Shown one piece after another: positions 15,899-23,890 of a stretch of 64,000 nucleotides of DNA; within the stretch, counting starts at the first letter, position 1, and each line of letters begins with the position of its first letter. Both the position numbers and the translations under genes were made by a program. The notes beneath the pieces were generated by a model that saw nothing but the letters and a program-made list of their open reading frames with translations, was not told where the DNA came from and did not search any database. Source of the DNA: Mycetocola_B reblochoni (lineage in GTDB: Bacteria > Actinomycetota > Actinomycetes > Actinomycetales > Microbacteriaceae). Location of the stretch: assembly GCF_003667525.1 (NCBI RefSeq), contig NZ_RCUW01000009.1:1-64000 (forward strand), read 5' to 3'.

Positions 15899-16106
15899 CG
15901 GTGTTCCCTTCGTTCAGTGCGGCAGGCATGAAAAACACGCCCGCGAGCTTTGCTTTGAGGTAATCCATGTCGGCGTCACTGATGAACTCAGCTACCGCGA
16001 CGAACGTGTTTCCCTCCTGAATTCCGAGGTAGGGGTTATCCCGGCCCGGAACGTGGCGAGCCACTAGCTCAGCGTCATCACCAACGCCGACCCACCAGCC
16101 GCTCAT
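15891..16106 (-). CDS. Small acidic phage protein
   Basis: 71 residues from MSGWWVGVGDDAELVARHV. Predicted beta strands then one helix (DADMDYLKAKLAGVFF), ending NEGNTDD. Start ATG 16106 overlaps the upstream stop within a GGGGAGGAAGCATGA boundary. Unknown function. Confidence 0.5.
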   Translation of the reverse strand: MSGWWVGVGDDAELVARHVPGRDNPYLGIQEGNTFVAVAEFISDADMDYLKAKLAGVFFMPAALNEGNTDD

Positions 16107-16381
16107 GCTTCCTCCCCGAGTGACTTGCGCCGCTCCAATACCGCTTGCAGTTTCGGTTCCGGTACGGGCTTCATCGTTCCTGGGTCAACTCGGGCGTATC
16201 CGAGTAGTTCTCCGGTAACCCAGGCGGGCTCCTCGGTGCGGGAGTTGAAGAAATCCCAGACCGTGGTCTTACCTCGCGGCCGGTCGATGAGGATTTCACC
16301 GACTTCAATTCGCGCGGGGCACGGGTCGGACTTGCCAGTGACTTCGTAGTAGGCCACTCGCTGATTCGGCTTGTATCTCAT
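16103..16381 (-). CDS. Phage protein of unknown function
   Basis: 92 residues from MRYKPNQRVAYYEVTGK. Beta-rich first half (PARIEVGEILIDRPRGKTTVWDFF), helical end (KLQAVLERRKSLGEEA). It shares the terminal GEEA and its overlapping start codon with the neighbouring gene. Unknown function. Confidence 0.5.
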   Translation of the reverse strand: MRYKPNQRVAYYEVTGKSDPCPARIEVGEILIDRPRGKTTVWDFFNSRTEEPAWVTGELLGYARVDPGTMKPVPEPKLQAVLERRKSLGEEA

Positions 16382-16737
16382 GCTTCCTCCCCCAGAACCG
16401 CGCGGGCCAGGGCTGTAGACGAGTAGGTAACCAGTTCCATTTCGAAGAGCGATTCGACCCCCCTGCCCAGTTCGATGTCTGCCGCCAGGATCGCCAGTTG
16501 CGCGTCGATGGTGCGGTGCAAGGCCACGATCAGGTCCCCGTGAGCATCGGGGAGCCCATAGACCAAGGGCTCTCCCCGCTGGTCGAACAGGATCGACTCT
16601 GCGTAGTCCCCGTTCTGGTTCTGCCCGCCCCAGTGCTGGAAGTAGCCGATGCCTTGCCATCCGTTGCGGCTGGTCGCGTCTCGCAGTTCGGTCAGGTGCG
16701 CGTGTGCCCGCTCAAGCAGGGCCAACGTTTCGCTCAT
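16378..16737 (-). CDS. Phage protein of unknown function
   Basis: 119 residues from MSETLALLERAHAHL, helical ends around a central GYFQHWGGQNQNGDYAESILFDQRG segment that resembles a small beta sheet. Start at ATG 16737 is chosen because it overlaps the upstream stop (ATGA), although the frame opens four codons earlier. Ends with GEEA. Confidence 0.5.
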   Translation of the reverse strand: MSETLALLERAHAHLTELRDATSRNGWQGIGYFQHWGGQNQNGDYAESILFDQRGEPLVYGLPDAHGDLIVALHRTIDAQLAILAADIELGRGVESLFEMELVTYSSTALARAVLGEEA

Positions 16738-17003
16738 GCGTTTCTCCATCCTTCGATTCGGTGTTCATCGGCAATCTCGTAGCCGTTCATGATTCGCCGG
16801 TATTTGTCCACGTGCTCCGGTTGCACCTTCCAGCCCTCGATCAGCTCCTTGTCTGACCAGTCTCGGAACCGGTGACGTTCCTGCTCCCACTCGCACTCTC
16901 CGAAGTAATCCACGGCACCGCAGAAGATGGGGTCTCTGGCGCTCTGGCTTGCTCGGATCGCGGCCTGGCTTTCACCACACTGCAAGCAGTCCCGCTCGCT
17001 CAT
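16734..17003 (-). CDS. Phage protein with Cys pairs, unknown function
   Basis: 89 residues from MSERDCLQCGESQ. CLQC at the start and two further cysteines (FCGAVDYFGEC) could bind zinc. The second half has an acidic-aromatic helix (HRFRDWSDKELIEGWKV). ATGA overlaps on both sides. Unknown function. Confidence 0.5.
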   Translation of the reverse strand: MSERDCLQCGESQAAIRASQSARDPIFCGAVDYFGECEWEQERHRFRDWSDKELIEGWKVQPEHVDKYRRIMNGYEIADEHRIEGWRNA

Positions 17004-17260
17004 GACAGCCCCAGCGCCTTCCTAATGTCGGCTTTTGCGGCATCAAATCTCGGGTCATCGAGAATGTCCGAGTCCGCCTGGTACAGCGCGATGAGGTTGG
17101 CGATGCGCTGCTGCTCCACGAGAGCGAGGGTCGCGATAGCCTGTGCCTCACCCACGGACGCGAGCATCGTGGCATCAGTGATGCCCTCGTGCGCCTGCCA
17201 GTCGTGAACAGCCTCGAGAAGCCCGTCCACCTCTGCTTGGGGCGTGATGTTCTCGGTCAT
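17000..17260 (-). CDS. Phage protein of unknown function (helical)
   Basis: 86 residues from MTENITPQAEVDG, predicted all-helical. Its first five residues and the surrounding 15 bases are identical to those of the next gene upstream. ATGA overlaps on both sides. Unknown function. Confidence 0.5.
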   Translation of the reverse strand: MTENITPQAEVDGLLEAVHDWQAHEGITDATMLASVGEAQAIATLALVEQQRIANLIALYQADSDILDDPRFDAAKADIRKALGLS

Positions 17261-17454
17261 GACTCGACCGCCTTGATCGTCACGTCGAGGCGGTACCTCG
17301 CGACGAGGGAAGCGTCTGGCAGCCTGTACTGCTCAACGAACAGCCCGGCCTCGTCGCGCCCGTAGGCGAACTCCTCGGCGAGCTCGTTTGCGAGGCTCAG
17401 GTCCTCCTGCAGGTCGTCGAGGGTGAATGGCTTGTGGTCGATGTTCTCGGTCAT
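17257..17454 (-). CDS. Small acidic phage protein
   Basis: 65 residues from MTENIDHKPFTLDDLQ, acidic helix then RLPDASLVARYRLDVTIKAVES. Shares the MTENI start cassette with the downstream gene. Unknown function. Confidence 0.5.
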   Translation of the reverse strand: MTENIDHKPFTLDDLQEDLSLANELAEEFAYGRDEAGLFVEQYRLPDASLVARYRLDVTIKAVES

Positions 17455-18200
17455 GCTGGTTCTCCTTCGAGGTATGCGGCCACGGTGCTGTGGTCCGCGT
17501 CGGATGGTGCCCAGCCGCAGGCCAGGCACCGGTAGTTGGTCGGGAACCCCGGGATCGATGCCGGATAGGCGAGGACCGTGCGGCGTTCGCACGACAGGCA
17601 CGGCATCGACACCTGGTACGGGTCGACCGCCCACGCCGCGTGCGGCCACCGGGCCAGAGCCCGCTCGACCGTCCACACTCCGTCATCGAGGAGCACACGG
17701 ACCGTGTCGCCGGCACTGGCGCTGTTCAGCACCTCGGCGGCGTGGTCGGTGAGGTACGCACAGGCAGGCCCGACCTGGTCGTGCACCTCCACACCAGTCG
17801 CGCCGGCAGGGACACCAACAGACCAGCGGCCATACGTTCGTTCGTCGCCGTGCCACTCCGCCTGACCGATGATCGTGTTCACGATCTCGTTCACCGCGTC
17901 CACCGCAGACACATCCATCGGGGCCGGCGCGTCAGGTTTGGACGTCGACACACGTTCCCCGTACCGGACGGCCTTCGTCGGATCGATCACGGTGCGGAGG
18001 AACGTCACCAGGTCCGGTGCGACCTGCAGCACGCCCAGGTACCGGTTCCAGTCGTCTTGGCACACCATGACGCCGTGCGCGGCGGGCACCCGGAGGCACC
18101 CGTCGCACTCAGCCTTGCCGCCGAACACGCGATCGCGGAGGCACTGGTCGTAGTGCTGACCGGTGTAGACGCATCCCCTCACACAGGTGCGTTCGTTCAT
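17451..18200 (-). CDS. Phage protein with two Cys-rich zinc motifs
   Basis: 249 residues from MNERTCVRGCVYTG. The N-terminal 55 residues carry C-x3-C, a further Cys and CDGC; the C-terminal 60 residues carry CLSC and CLAC, both likely zinc ribbons. Between them is a mixed domain (residues 80-180) with no clear family. Proteins of this shape are common in Microbacteriaceae phages next to replication genes. The start overlaps the methyltransferase stop (ATGA). Confidence 0.6.
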   Translation of the reverse strand: MNERTCVRGCVYTGQHYDQCLRDRVFGGKAECDGCLRVPAAHGVMVCQDDWNRYLGVLQVAPDLVTFLRTVIDPTKAVRYGERVSTSKPDAPAPMDVSAVDAVNEIVNTIIGQAEWHGDERTYGRWSVGVPAGATGVEVHDQVGPACAYLTDHAAEVLNSASAGDTVRVLLDDGVWTVERALARWPHAAWAVDPYQVSMPCLSCERRTVLAYPASIPGFPTNYRCLACGWAPSDADHSTVAAYLEGEPA

Positions 18201-19411
18201 GCTGTGTCGCTCCAATCTCCGAAGAGGGACTGCTGGATCGGCTTCCCGAGCCGTTTGCGGATGAGAGGCAGGTGGTCGGCTTCGAGCTCGATCCCGACCG
18301 CGTTGAACCCCTCGACCAGGGCGGCCTCGAGAGTCGTCCCGGACCCGGCGAACGGGTCAAGCACCGTCCCGCCTGGCGGGGTGATGAGGCGCACGAGGTA
18401 CCGCATCAGCGCCAGCGGCTTCACCGTGGCGTGCGCGACACCATCGACCACGGGACGCTCGTCCGCGCCGGCCTTCGCGACGTAGAAGAACCGGGACGCG
18501 CCGCCGATGTCGTCGTACTCGGCACCGGTCGCGGTCATGCCCCACCCGTCACCGTTCTTTCCGCTGCGGGGTTTGCCCTTCCGCGATGCGGTGACGCCGG
18601 TCTGCTTGTCGAGCTCGGCGGCTTGCGATTCGTCCAGGATCACGTTCGACGGGAACCGGCCCGCATCGTGCGGTGCGTACGGGGTGGTCTGGTTGAACTT
18701 CCCCAACGCCACCGACTCGTGTGCGTAGTCGAGCAGCTTGTCGCGCCCGTACTCGGTGCGGTCACCGTCACCCCGACCGATCCTGCTGGCGTCGATGTTC
18801 AGCGCCCCAGTCCCGTGCGCGAGGACGTTCGCGGCGACCGTCCCGGCGAGAGGCTTGCGGGCGACCACGACAGGCTCGAACGCAGGCTTGAGCGCCGTCC
18901 CCCAGCCGGCCCACTTCTCGCCGTTCTCGCTGAGCTTCAACTCGTGGCCGTTCAGCCCGGTGTCACGTCGACCAGCACCATCACGGTTGCCGAGCCGCCC
19001 CGAAGGCACGTAGGCGTCGCCCATAGCCGCGCGCCTGATCGCACCTGAGTTGGAACCGTGTCCACTCTCGTGGCCCGTGATCGCCTTGGCGACGTCCATC
19101 GACTTCGGGAACCCGGACCCGTACATCCACACGATGCTTTCGCGGATCTCGAACCCGGCATCTTCCACCGCAACGGCGAGGCGATGCCAGGTGCGTGTCG
19201 CGCCGAACGCGAGCAGGTGCCCGCCAGGCTTCAACACCCGGAGGGCTTGTGCCCACACCTCCGGGTCGTACGCGATGCCCGACGAATCCCACCCCTTGCC
19301 CATGAAGCCGAGCTCGTAGGGCGGGTCCGTGACGATCGCGTCGACCGAGGCATCCGGCATCTCAGCCATGACCGTGCGGCAGTCGCCGGCGTGCAACGTC
19401 AGCTGTTCCAT
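18197..19411 (-). CDS. DNA (N4-cytosine/N6-adenine) methyltransferase, class beta
   Basis: 404 residues from MEQLTLHAGD. The catalytic motif DPPY (29-32) comes before the AdoMet-binding FAGSGTT (354-360), the beta-class order. A long target-recognition region lies between. It would methylate phage and host DNA at a specific sequence, protecting phage DNA from restriction. No partner endonuclease is next to it, so it looks like an orphan phage methylase. Start ATG 19411 has GAGGAGG ten bases upstream; it overlaps the end of the preceding gene. Confidence 0.85.
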   Translation of the reverse strand: MEQLTLHAGDCRTVMAEMPDASVDAIVTDPPYELGFMGKGWDSSGIAYDPEVWAQALRVLKPGGHLLAFGATRTWHRLAVAVEDAGFEIRESIVWMYGSGFPKSMDVAKAITGHESGHGSNSGAIRRAAMGDAYVPSGRLGNRDGAGRRDTGLNGHELKLSENGEKWAGWGTALKPAFEPVVVARKPLAGTVAANVLAHGTGALNIDASRIGRGDGDRTEYGRDKLLDYAHESVALGKFNQTTPYAPHDAGRFPSNVILDESQAAELDKQTGVTASRKGKPRSGKNGDGWGMTATGAEYDDIGGASRFFYVAKAGADERPVVDGVAHATVKPLALMRYLVRLITPPGGTVLDPFAGSGTTLEAALVEGFNAVGIELEADHLPLIRKRLGKPIQQSLFGDWSDTA

Positions 19412-19638
19412 GCGGCGACCACCTCCTCGAGCGTCGTCATTGTGTCGCTGCGTGGCCGCGGCGTCGGTTGTGGATGGTTCCGCGGGCATCGCACCGTGGA
19501 ATAGCCCTGCGGGTTGTTCATGCAGACGCCGCATCGCACGGTGGGCATGTTCTCGGCGCGGAGCCGGGGCTGCGGTTCGGGCGCCCAGCCGACTGTCTGG
19601 GCGCCGACGAAACTTACCGACCTAGAAAGGTGTTTCAT
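19399..19638 (-). CDS. Small Cys-containing phage protein
   Basis: 79 residues, with CGVC and a later Cys and His (RCPRNH) that may bind zinc. The frame overlaps the SSB stop by 17 bases and the methylase start by 13. The true start could be a later codon. Function unknown. Confidence 0.45.
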   Translation of the reverse strand: MKHLSRSVSFVGAQTVGWAPEPQPRLRAENMPTVRCGVCMNNPQGYSTVRCPRNHPQPTPRPRSDTMTTLEEVVAAWNS

Positions 19639-20155
19639 CGCCGAAGCTCCCGTTGTTCCATGCGTCCTGTGCTGCGCCCTGCGCCTGGCCGGGGCCGTGC
19701 TGCGCCCACGGCTCGCCCTGCGGGGCGTACGCGCCCCCGGACGACTGGTTGCCCGCCGGTGGGAAGTTCCCGCCGCCCTGGCCGTCCTGGCGGGGCGTGC
19801 GGGTGACCTGTGCGGTCGCGTAGCGGAGGCTCGGGCCGATCTCGTCGACCTCGAGCTCGATGACGGTGCGCTTCTCGCCCTCCTTCGTGTCGTAGGAGCG
19901 CTGACGCAGACGACCCTGCGCGATCACGCGGGCGCCCTTCGTCAGCGAGCTAGCGACGTTCTCCGCGAACTCCCGCCAGGCCGAGCAGCGCAAGAACAGC
20001 GGCTCGCCGTCCTTGTGCGTGCCGGCCTGCCGGTCGAAGACACGGGGCGTGGAAGCGATCGTGAAGTTCGCCACCGCAAGCCCTGACGACGTGTACCTGA
20101 GCTCCGGTGCATCTGTCAGGTTGCCAACGACTGTGATTACCGTTTCACCGGCCAT
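19622..20155 (-). CDS. ssb: Single-stranded DNA-binding protein
   Basis: 177 residues. The N-terminal 110 residues form an OB fold typical of bacterial SSB (ITVVGNLTDAPELRYTSSGLAVANFTIAST ... FLRCSAWREFAENVASSLTKGARVIAQGRLRQRSY), and the C-terminal Gly/Gln-rich linker ends in GDETPF, close to the acidic tip DDEIPF that recruits partners. It protects single-stranded DNA during phage replication and recombination. It begins downstream of a terminator-like hairpin. Confidence 0.9.
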   Translation of the reverse strand: MAGETVITVVGNLTDAPELRYTSSGLAVANFTIASTPRVFDRQAGTHKDGEPLFLRCSAWREFAENVASSLTKGARVIAQGRLRQRSYDTKEGEKRTVIELEVDEIGPSLRYATAQVTRTPRQDGQGGGNFPPAGNQSSGGAYAPQGEPWAQHGPGQAQGAAQDAWNNGSFGDETPF

Positions 20156-20177
20156 GTGTGTGCTCCTTTCGAGCATG

Positions 20178-20209
20178 AAAAAAGACCCTCGCCGGCAGCC
20201 CGGTGGGGT
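20178..20209 (-). terminator. Terminator-like hairpin before ssb
   Basis: Minus strand: ACCC and CCGG arms pair with CCGG and GGGT, then TCTTTTTT. It lies between the regulator-like gene and ssb, so transcription of ssb and later genes may depend on read-through or antitermination. Confidence 0.6.
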
Positions 20210-20227
20210 CGTGAAATGGGTGTTGTT

Positions 20228-20542
20228 CTAGACGCGTGCTGCGAGGAGTCGCGCCTCCGCGACAGAACCTCGAGGCACACGGTGCGCCGGCAGCTTCATG
20301 CGTGCCCGCCTCGTCTTGACGTTGTCGAGGCTGAGCCCGAGCTCGTCAGCGATGATCCGGTCCGGGAGGCCTTGCCCGTGCAAGCGCACGAGGTGGGCGT
20401 CGATGATCGGTCCGTCGTCGGCGAGGCGTGCGACGTAGTCGGCGAGGAGCTCCGCGATGGTGGAACCCTTGCGCTCGGCACGGGCGGAGGCCCGCCAGAG
20501 CGTCTTCGGATCGACATGCACGGTGATCGGGATTACGGTCAT
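20228..20542 (-). CDS. Small DNA-binding protein (ribbon-helix-helix plus HTH-like)
   Basis: 104 residues. The first 45 residues (ITVHVDPKTLWRASARAERKGSTIAELLADYV) fit a ribbon-helix-helix fold; the second half (GLPDRIIADELGLSLDNVKTRRARMKL) has a sigma-like helix-turn-helix. Together they suggest a regulator or a protein acting at the replication origin. The start overlaps the stop of the replication protein (ATGA). Confidence 0.6.
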   Translation of the reverse strand: MTVIPITVHVDPKTLWRASARAERKGSTIAELLADYVARLADDGPIIDAHLVRLHGQGLPDRIIADELGLSLDNVKTRRARMKLPAHRVPRGSVAEARLLAARV

Positions 20543-21207
20543 GCTGCAGCTTCCTCAGCGCATCGGTCGCATGGCACCGGGTAGAACGGGTGCTGCTCGC
20601 ACATGCCGACAGTCGAACGAGGCGGGATCGGTGTCGCCGGTTTCGGCGCTGCCGCTTCACGAGCTCGCGCGGCATCCCAACGGCGCCGCGCATCGCCACA
20701 CGCACGGCACTTCTCGGTCGTCCCATGAGGATGTTTTCCACAGGTGGGGGAGAGGGCATCGCCCCCCTGTTGTTCTTTAGAGATGTTGTTCTTAGAGATG
20801 TTCTTCTTAGGGTGCGGATTTTCAGGCGACGGTTTTTCAGGGCGCGGTGAACCAGGCCCTGGGAATCCGTCACCGGTGGATTCGCCGGTGACGGATTTTC
20901 CGTCACCGGTGGGCGGGGCTTGAAGCACGTAATCAACACCGCCAAACTTGCCGCCTTCCGCGGTGACTTTCTCCTGCATCAGATACCCGTTAGCGGCGAG
21001 CTCTTGCAGCGCTTTCCGGATCGCGTCGCGGCCTTCGACTCCGCTATCCATCAGCGACCGAGTGTTCACAATCCAGCCCACGCGGTGGGTCATGATTTCG
21101 GCGAGCAGACCTCGTGCTCGCCGGCTCAGCCGTTTGTCCCTCAGCCAGGCATTCGGTATCTGCGTGTAGTGGTCTTCGAACTCAAGCCGGGCGCGGCGGA
21201 CGGCCAT
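20539..21207 (-). CDS. Winged-helix replication protein (putative phage replisome organiser)
   Basis: 222 residues. Residues 1-95 are a winged helix typical of phage replication initiators (YTQIPNAWLRDKRLSRRARGLLAEIMTHRVGW, then GRDAIRKALQELAANGYL). A Pro/Ser/Lys-rich linker with KKNISKNNISKE follows, and the C-terminus has Cys/His pairs (CGKHPHG, CRAC, CEQHPF, CDRC) that may bind zinc. It sits just upstream of ssb, supporting a role at the phage origin. Confidence 0.65.
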   Translation of the reverse strand: MAVRRARLEFEDHYTQIPNAWLRDKRLSRRARGLLAEIMTHRVGWIVNTRSLMDSGVEGRDAIRKALQELAANGYLMQEKVTAEGGKFGGVDYVLQAPPTGDGKSVTGESTGDGFPGPGSPRPEKPSPENPHPKKNISKNNISKEQQGGDALSPTCGKHPHGTTEKCRACGDARRRWDAARAREAAAPKPATPIPPRSTVGMCEQHPFYPVPCDRCAEEAAA

Positions 21208-21619
21208 CTGAATCCCCCTTCCTGCTGTTGCAGCTCAAGCACAGCGTCTGCAGGTTGTCGAGCTCGTCTGAACCGCCTCGGGACCACGCGACAACGTGGT
21301 CAACGGTGAGCTGCTCGTCATCTCCGCAGTAGCGGCACCGGTACGAGTCGCGGCGGAAGACGGTCATCCGCTCCTTGTGTGTGAACTTCTTGCGCTGCCG
21401 CCCGGGCACAGCGAGGTGCTCGACGGGCTCGGGCGGGAACGCTGCTTCGATTCGTTTAGCGATCATCGAAAGCACCCCGTCGTACGGGCGTTCACCGCCC
21501 CAGTGCTTGATCGCCTCCGTCTCGTCCATGAGCTGTTGAGCGATCCGGTCGACTGCTGCGATCGCCTCAGCTTCGGTCTGTCGCTCGTGTTCTCGACGCG
21601 CGTTGTACTGGTCTGCCAT
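21182..21619 (-). CDS. HNH endonuclease
   Basis: 145 residues from MADQYNARREHERQ. The C-terminal 70 residues carry CRYCGDDEQLTVDHVVAWSRGGSDE then NLQTLCLSCNSRKG, a complete HNH motif with two zinc-binding CxxC pairs. It may act as a homing-type or recombination nuclease. It overlaps the next upstream HNH gene by 53 bases in another frame. Confidence 0.8.
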   Translation of the reverse strand: MADQYNARREHERQTEAEAIAAVDRIAQQLMDETEAIKHWGGERPYDGVLSMIAKRIEAAFPPEPVEHLAVPGRQRKKFTHKERMTVFRRDSYRCRYCGDDEQLTVDHVVAWSRGGSDELDNLQTLCLSCNSRKGDSDGRPPRPA

Positions 21620-22034
21620 GTTGCGGTCCTTCCTCCTTCCGTGTTCCGTCGATGCGTGCCGCCGCCTCAAGCGAGCTGATCTCAACCCAGCCACCCTCGT
21701 CGTCGTACAAGCACCAGATGTGCCGGCCGTCCGCGGCGTAACGCCTCGCCGGCCATTCCGTCGGGTCCGCCCACCCCGGCACCCCATACCCCTGCAACAC
21801 CGCGATGCCCGGGTTCTCGCCCTTCCACCCGTGACAGCCCGTCGTGCCCGACCCGCAGAGGCCCTGCAGGTTCGCCGGCGTCGTCCGGCCACCACGAGAA
21901 CGCTCCTTGCGGTGGTCCCGGGTCATGCCCCAACGTCCGCACCGTTGGCACGTGTTCTTGTCGCGGTACGTGGCACGCTCGTACGCCGCCTTCTCCTGCG
22001 CCTTCGACAGCGTCGGGGCTTTCGGGGCGATCAC
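21567..22034 (-). CDS. HNH-type nuclease, second copy
   Basis: 155 residues. CQRCG, DHRKERSRGG and NLQGLCG then CHGWKG give the HNH layout with a shifted final zinc pair. The C-terminal 40 residues are basic and overlap the start of the first HNH gene. ATGA overlap with the gene upstream. Not obviously a duplicate of the neighbour, since the similarity is limited to the motif. Confidence 0.7.
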   Translation of the reverse strand: MIAPKAPTLSKAQEKAAYERATYRDKNTCQRCGRWGMTRDHRKERSRGGRTTPANLQGLCGSGTTGCHGWKGENPGIAVLQGYGVPGWADPTEWPARRYAADGRHIWCLYDDEGGWVEISSLEAAARIDGTRKEEGPQHGRPVQRASRTRATDRS

Positions 22035-22423
22035 CTCATCACCCCGGACGCGTTGTACAGCGACGCCACGACCCGGTTGATGTTCTGCATGCCGAACAGT
22101 CGAGCCTGCAGGGCCTTCTGTAGGGCCTCGGCGGCGTGCAACGTGGCCTTCGCATCGTCAAACGCACGCTTGAGGTCCATCGTCGCGAGGTCCGCCTCCT
22201 TCCGGCGCAACGCGACCGCGTCCTGCCGCGACCGCAGCATCTCCTTCGCGTGAGCCGCGATGAACTCCCGCTCGGTCGCGTAGCGGGCATCCCAGAGATC
22301 ACGCAGCACGGGCACCGGCTTGAACAGTCGGTGCCCGTGCTGCGTGATGAGGTGCTCGAGCTCCTGCGGCGTGTGCGGTTGGAACTCGACGAGCTCACCC
22401 GTCTGCAGGTTCGTCACTTCCAC
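22031..22423 (-). CDS. Phage protein of unknown function (coiled coil)
   Basis: 130 residues, GTG start at 22423 with GGAGG nine bases upstream. The middle is a long charged helix (TEREFIAAHAKEMLRSRQDAVALRRKEADLATMDLKRAFDDAKATL), typical of coiled-coil dimers. It overlaps the end of the ERF gene by 29 bases, so it may assist recombination, but no function is known. Confidence 0.55.
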   Translation of the reverse strand: MEVTNLQTGELVEFQPHTPQELEHLITQHGHRLFKPVPVLRDLWDARYATEREFIAAHAKEMLRSRQDAVALRRKEADLATMDLKRAFDDAKATLHAAEALQKALQARLFGMQNINRVVASLYNASGVMR

Positions 22424-23033
22424 TGGACGTCACCTCCTGCTTTCGGGCCGTCAACGCGGCGAACACGTGGTCGTTCATCCAGCCGTTCGATGTAGCGGCC
22501 GTGTAGATCTGCCCGAGCTCCTGCTGTGAGGTGGCGGCGCTGATGCGGTCTTGCCAATCCGCCGGCGGCTCCGGCGGCGCAGCCGGAGCCTGGACCGGAG
22601 GCGGCGCCGACGTCGCCCCTGCGCGCTGCGCTGACCCCGCATCATCGTCATCACCACCCGGAGCAACACCGGTCACAGCGCAGAGCGCGTAGCGGCGCGC
22701 ATAGGTGATCGCGCCGCCCATGTCCTGAGGCCCGGTACGCGTCGGATCAGGCAACGGGTAGACGCCCGGGATGCTCTGCCCCGACTCGTGGAGCAGCTGA
22801 TACTCGAGCATCCACCGGCCGTCGTCCGAGAACGTCGGCACGGTGACCCACGCCAGGCCCTCGGCGGCGAGCAACGGCAGGACCGCGGCAGTGACGTCAG
22901 ACAGGTCGGCATAGTCGTACTTGTACGACGCGCCGTTCTTCGATCGGACGTCGGCCGTCTGCCCCTTCGCGACATTCGGGATCTTCATCTGGAACGCGGC
23001 CAACGCGGCCGCGAGCGTTTCGTGCTTGCCCAT
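22395..23033 (-). CDS. ERF-family single-strand annealing protein
   Basis: 212 residues. Residues 1-125 match the ERF superfamily (TLAAALAAFQMKIPNVAKG, then YKYDYADLSDV and the C-terminal GGAITYARRYALCAVTGVA). ERF proteins anneal complementary single strands in phage recombination and concatemer formation. The Ala/Pro-rich region after residue 130 is a linker. The gene pairs with the YqaJ exonuclease just upstream, as in many lambdoid-like systems. Confidence 0.85.
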   Translation of the reverse strand: MGKHETLAAALAAFQMKIPNVAKGQTADVRSKNGASYKYDYADLSDVTAAVLPLLAAEGLAWVTVPTFSDDGRWMLEYQLLHESGQSIPGVYPLPDPTRTGPQDMGGAITYARRYALCAVTGVAPGGDDDDAGSAQRAGATSAPPPVQAPAAPPEPPADWQDRISAATSQQELGQIYTAATSNGWMNDHVFAALTARKQEVTSSGSDEPADG

Positions 23034-23035
23034 GG

Positions 23036-23890
23036 TCAGGCTCCCTTCACGGTCACGCGCAGCGTCGGCTGCGCGGCCTCGGTGGTCTTCATGTACTCGG
23101 CGGCGATCTCCGGGTGGTCCTTGCGGAATGCCGCCTGGTCGAACGTCTGCCGGGGCTTCGGCGTCGCGTAGCTGATCGACCCGAAGGGGGACTTCACCGC
23201 CACCTCGCGGTCGCCGGCGCGGTCCCGGATCGCAGCCTTCACCTCGTCGAGTGCCGCTTGCGCTTCGTCCGCTGCGGCTTGAGCGGCTGAGTACCGTCCG
23301 AGCAGGTCATCCCACTCTGACGGTGCGTCATCGTCGCGGGCGAGGTAGTCCTGGAACTGCAGTGCCGTCTCGATGAGAGCGTTGATGCGGTCTTCGGCGC
23401 GGGGAATCAGGAGTGTGCGGATTTCACCGGGGATGAAGTTCTCGTGCGGCTCCCACGCGAACACGGTCTCGGTCGCTGCGGTGACGAGCTGCGCCCAGTC
23501 GACCTGCGCAACGTAGTTCCTCGGGATCGCCGGGAGGGCGACCGCCCAGTCCTTCGTCGTGGTTTTGTACTCACCGTTGCGCCCTGCACCGAGTCCGTCC
23601 GGGGTCGCGAGCCACGGCTCTGCACCGTCGAACACTGCGACGCGGTCGTTCGGGTGAACGTCGTAGGCGAACTCCACGAACCCTGCGATGACAGGCTCGC
23701 GCTCTTTGCCCCACTCGGTGTACCGGTTTCCTCGGAAGGTGGAGCCGGCGCCGAGCTTCTCGGCCTTCACCGCCGCCCAGGTCGCGGGCCCGCCGCCGCT
23801 GAGTCTTGCGATGTCGGTCGCTGTGATCCCGGTGCGACGTTGAGCGTGCCACTCTGCCTCGTTGCTCCGGTCGAGAAGTGTGTAGCTCAT
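23036..23890 (-). CDS. YqaJ-family exonuclease (lambda Exo-like)
   Basis: 284 residues. The N-terminal half has the YqaJ signature: WHAQRRTGITATDIARLSG, GKEREPVIAGF and, near residue 105, GEYKTTTKDW with the PD-(D/E)xK lysine. It would resect double-stranded ends to expose strands for the ERF protein. The C-terminus is helical. It starts where the resolvase ends. Confidence 0.85.
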   Translation of the reverse strand: MSYTLLDRSNEAEWHAQRRTGITATDIARLSGGGPATWAAVKAEKLGAGSTFRGNRYTEWGKEREPVIAGFVEFAYDVHPNDRVAVFDGAEPWLATPDGLGAGRNGEYKTTTKDWAVALPAIPRNYVAQVDWAQLVTAATETVFAWEPHENFIPGEIRTLLIPRAEDRINALIETALQFQDYLARDDDAPSEWDDLLGRYSAAQAAADEAQAALDEVKAAIRDRAGDREVAVKSPFGSISYATPKPRQTFDQAAFRKDHPEIAAEYMKTTEAAQPTLRVTVKGA

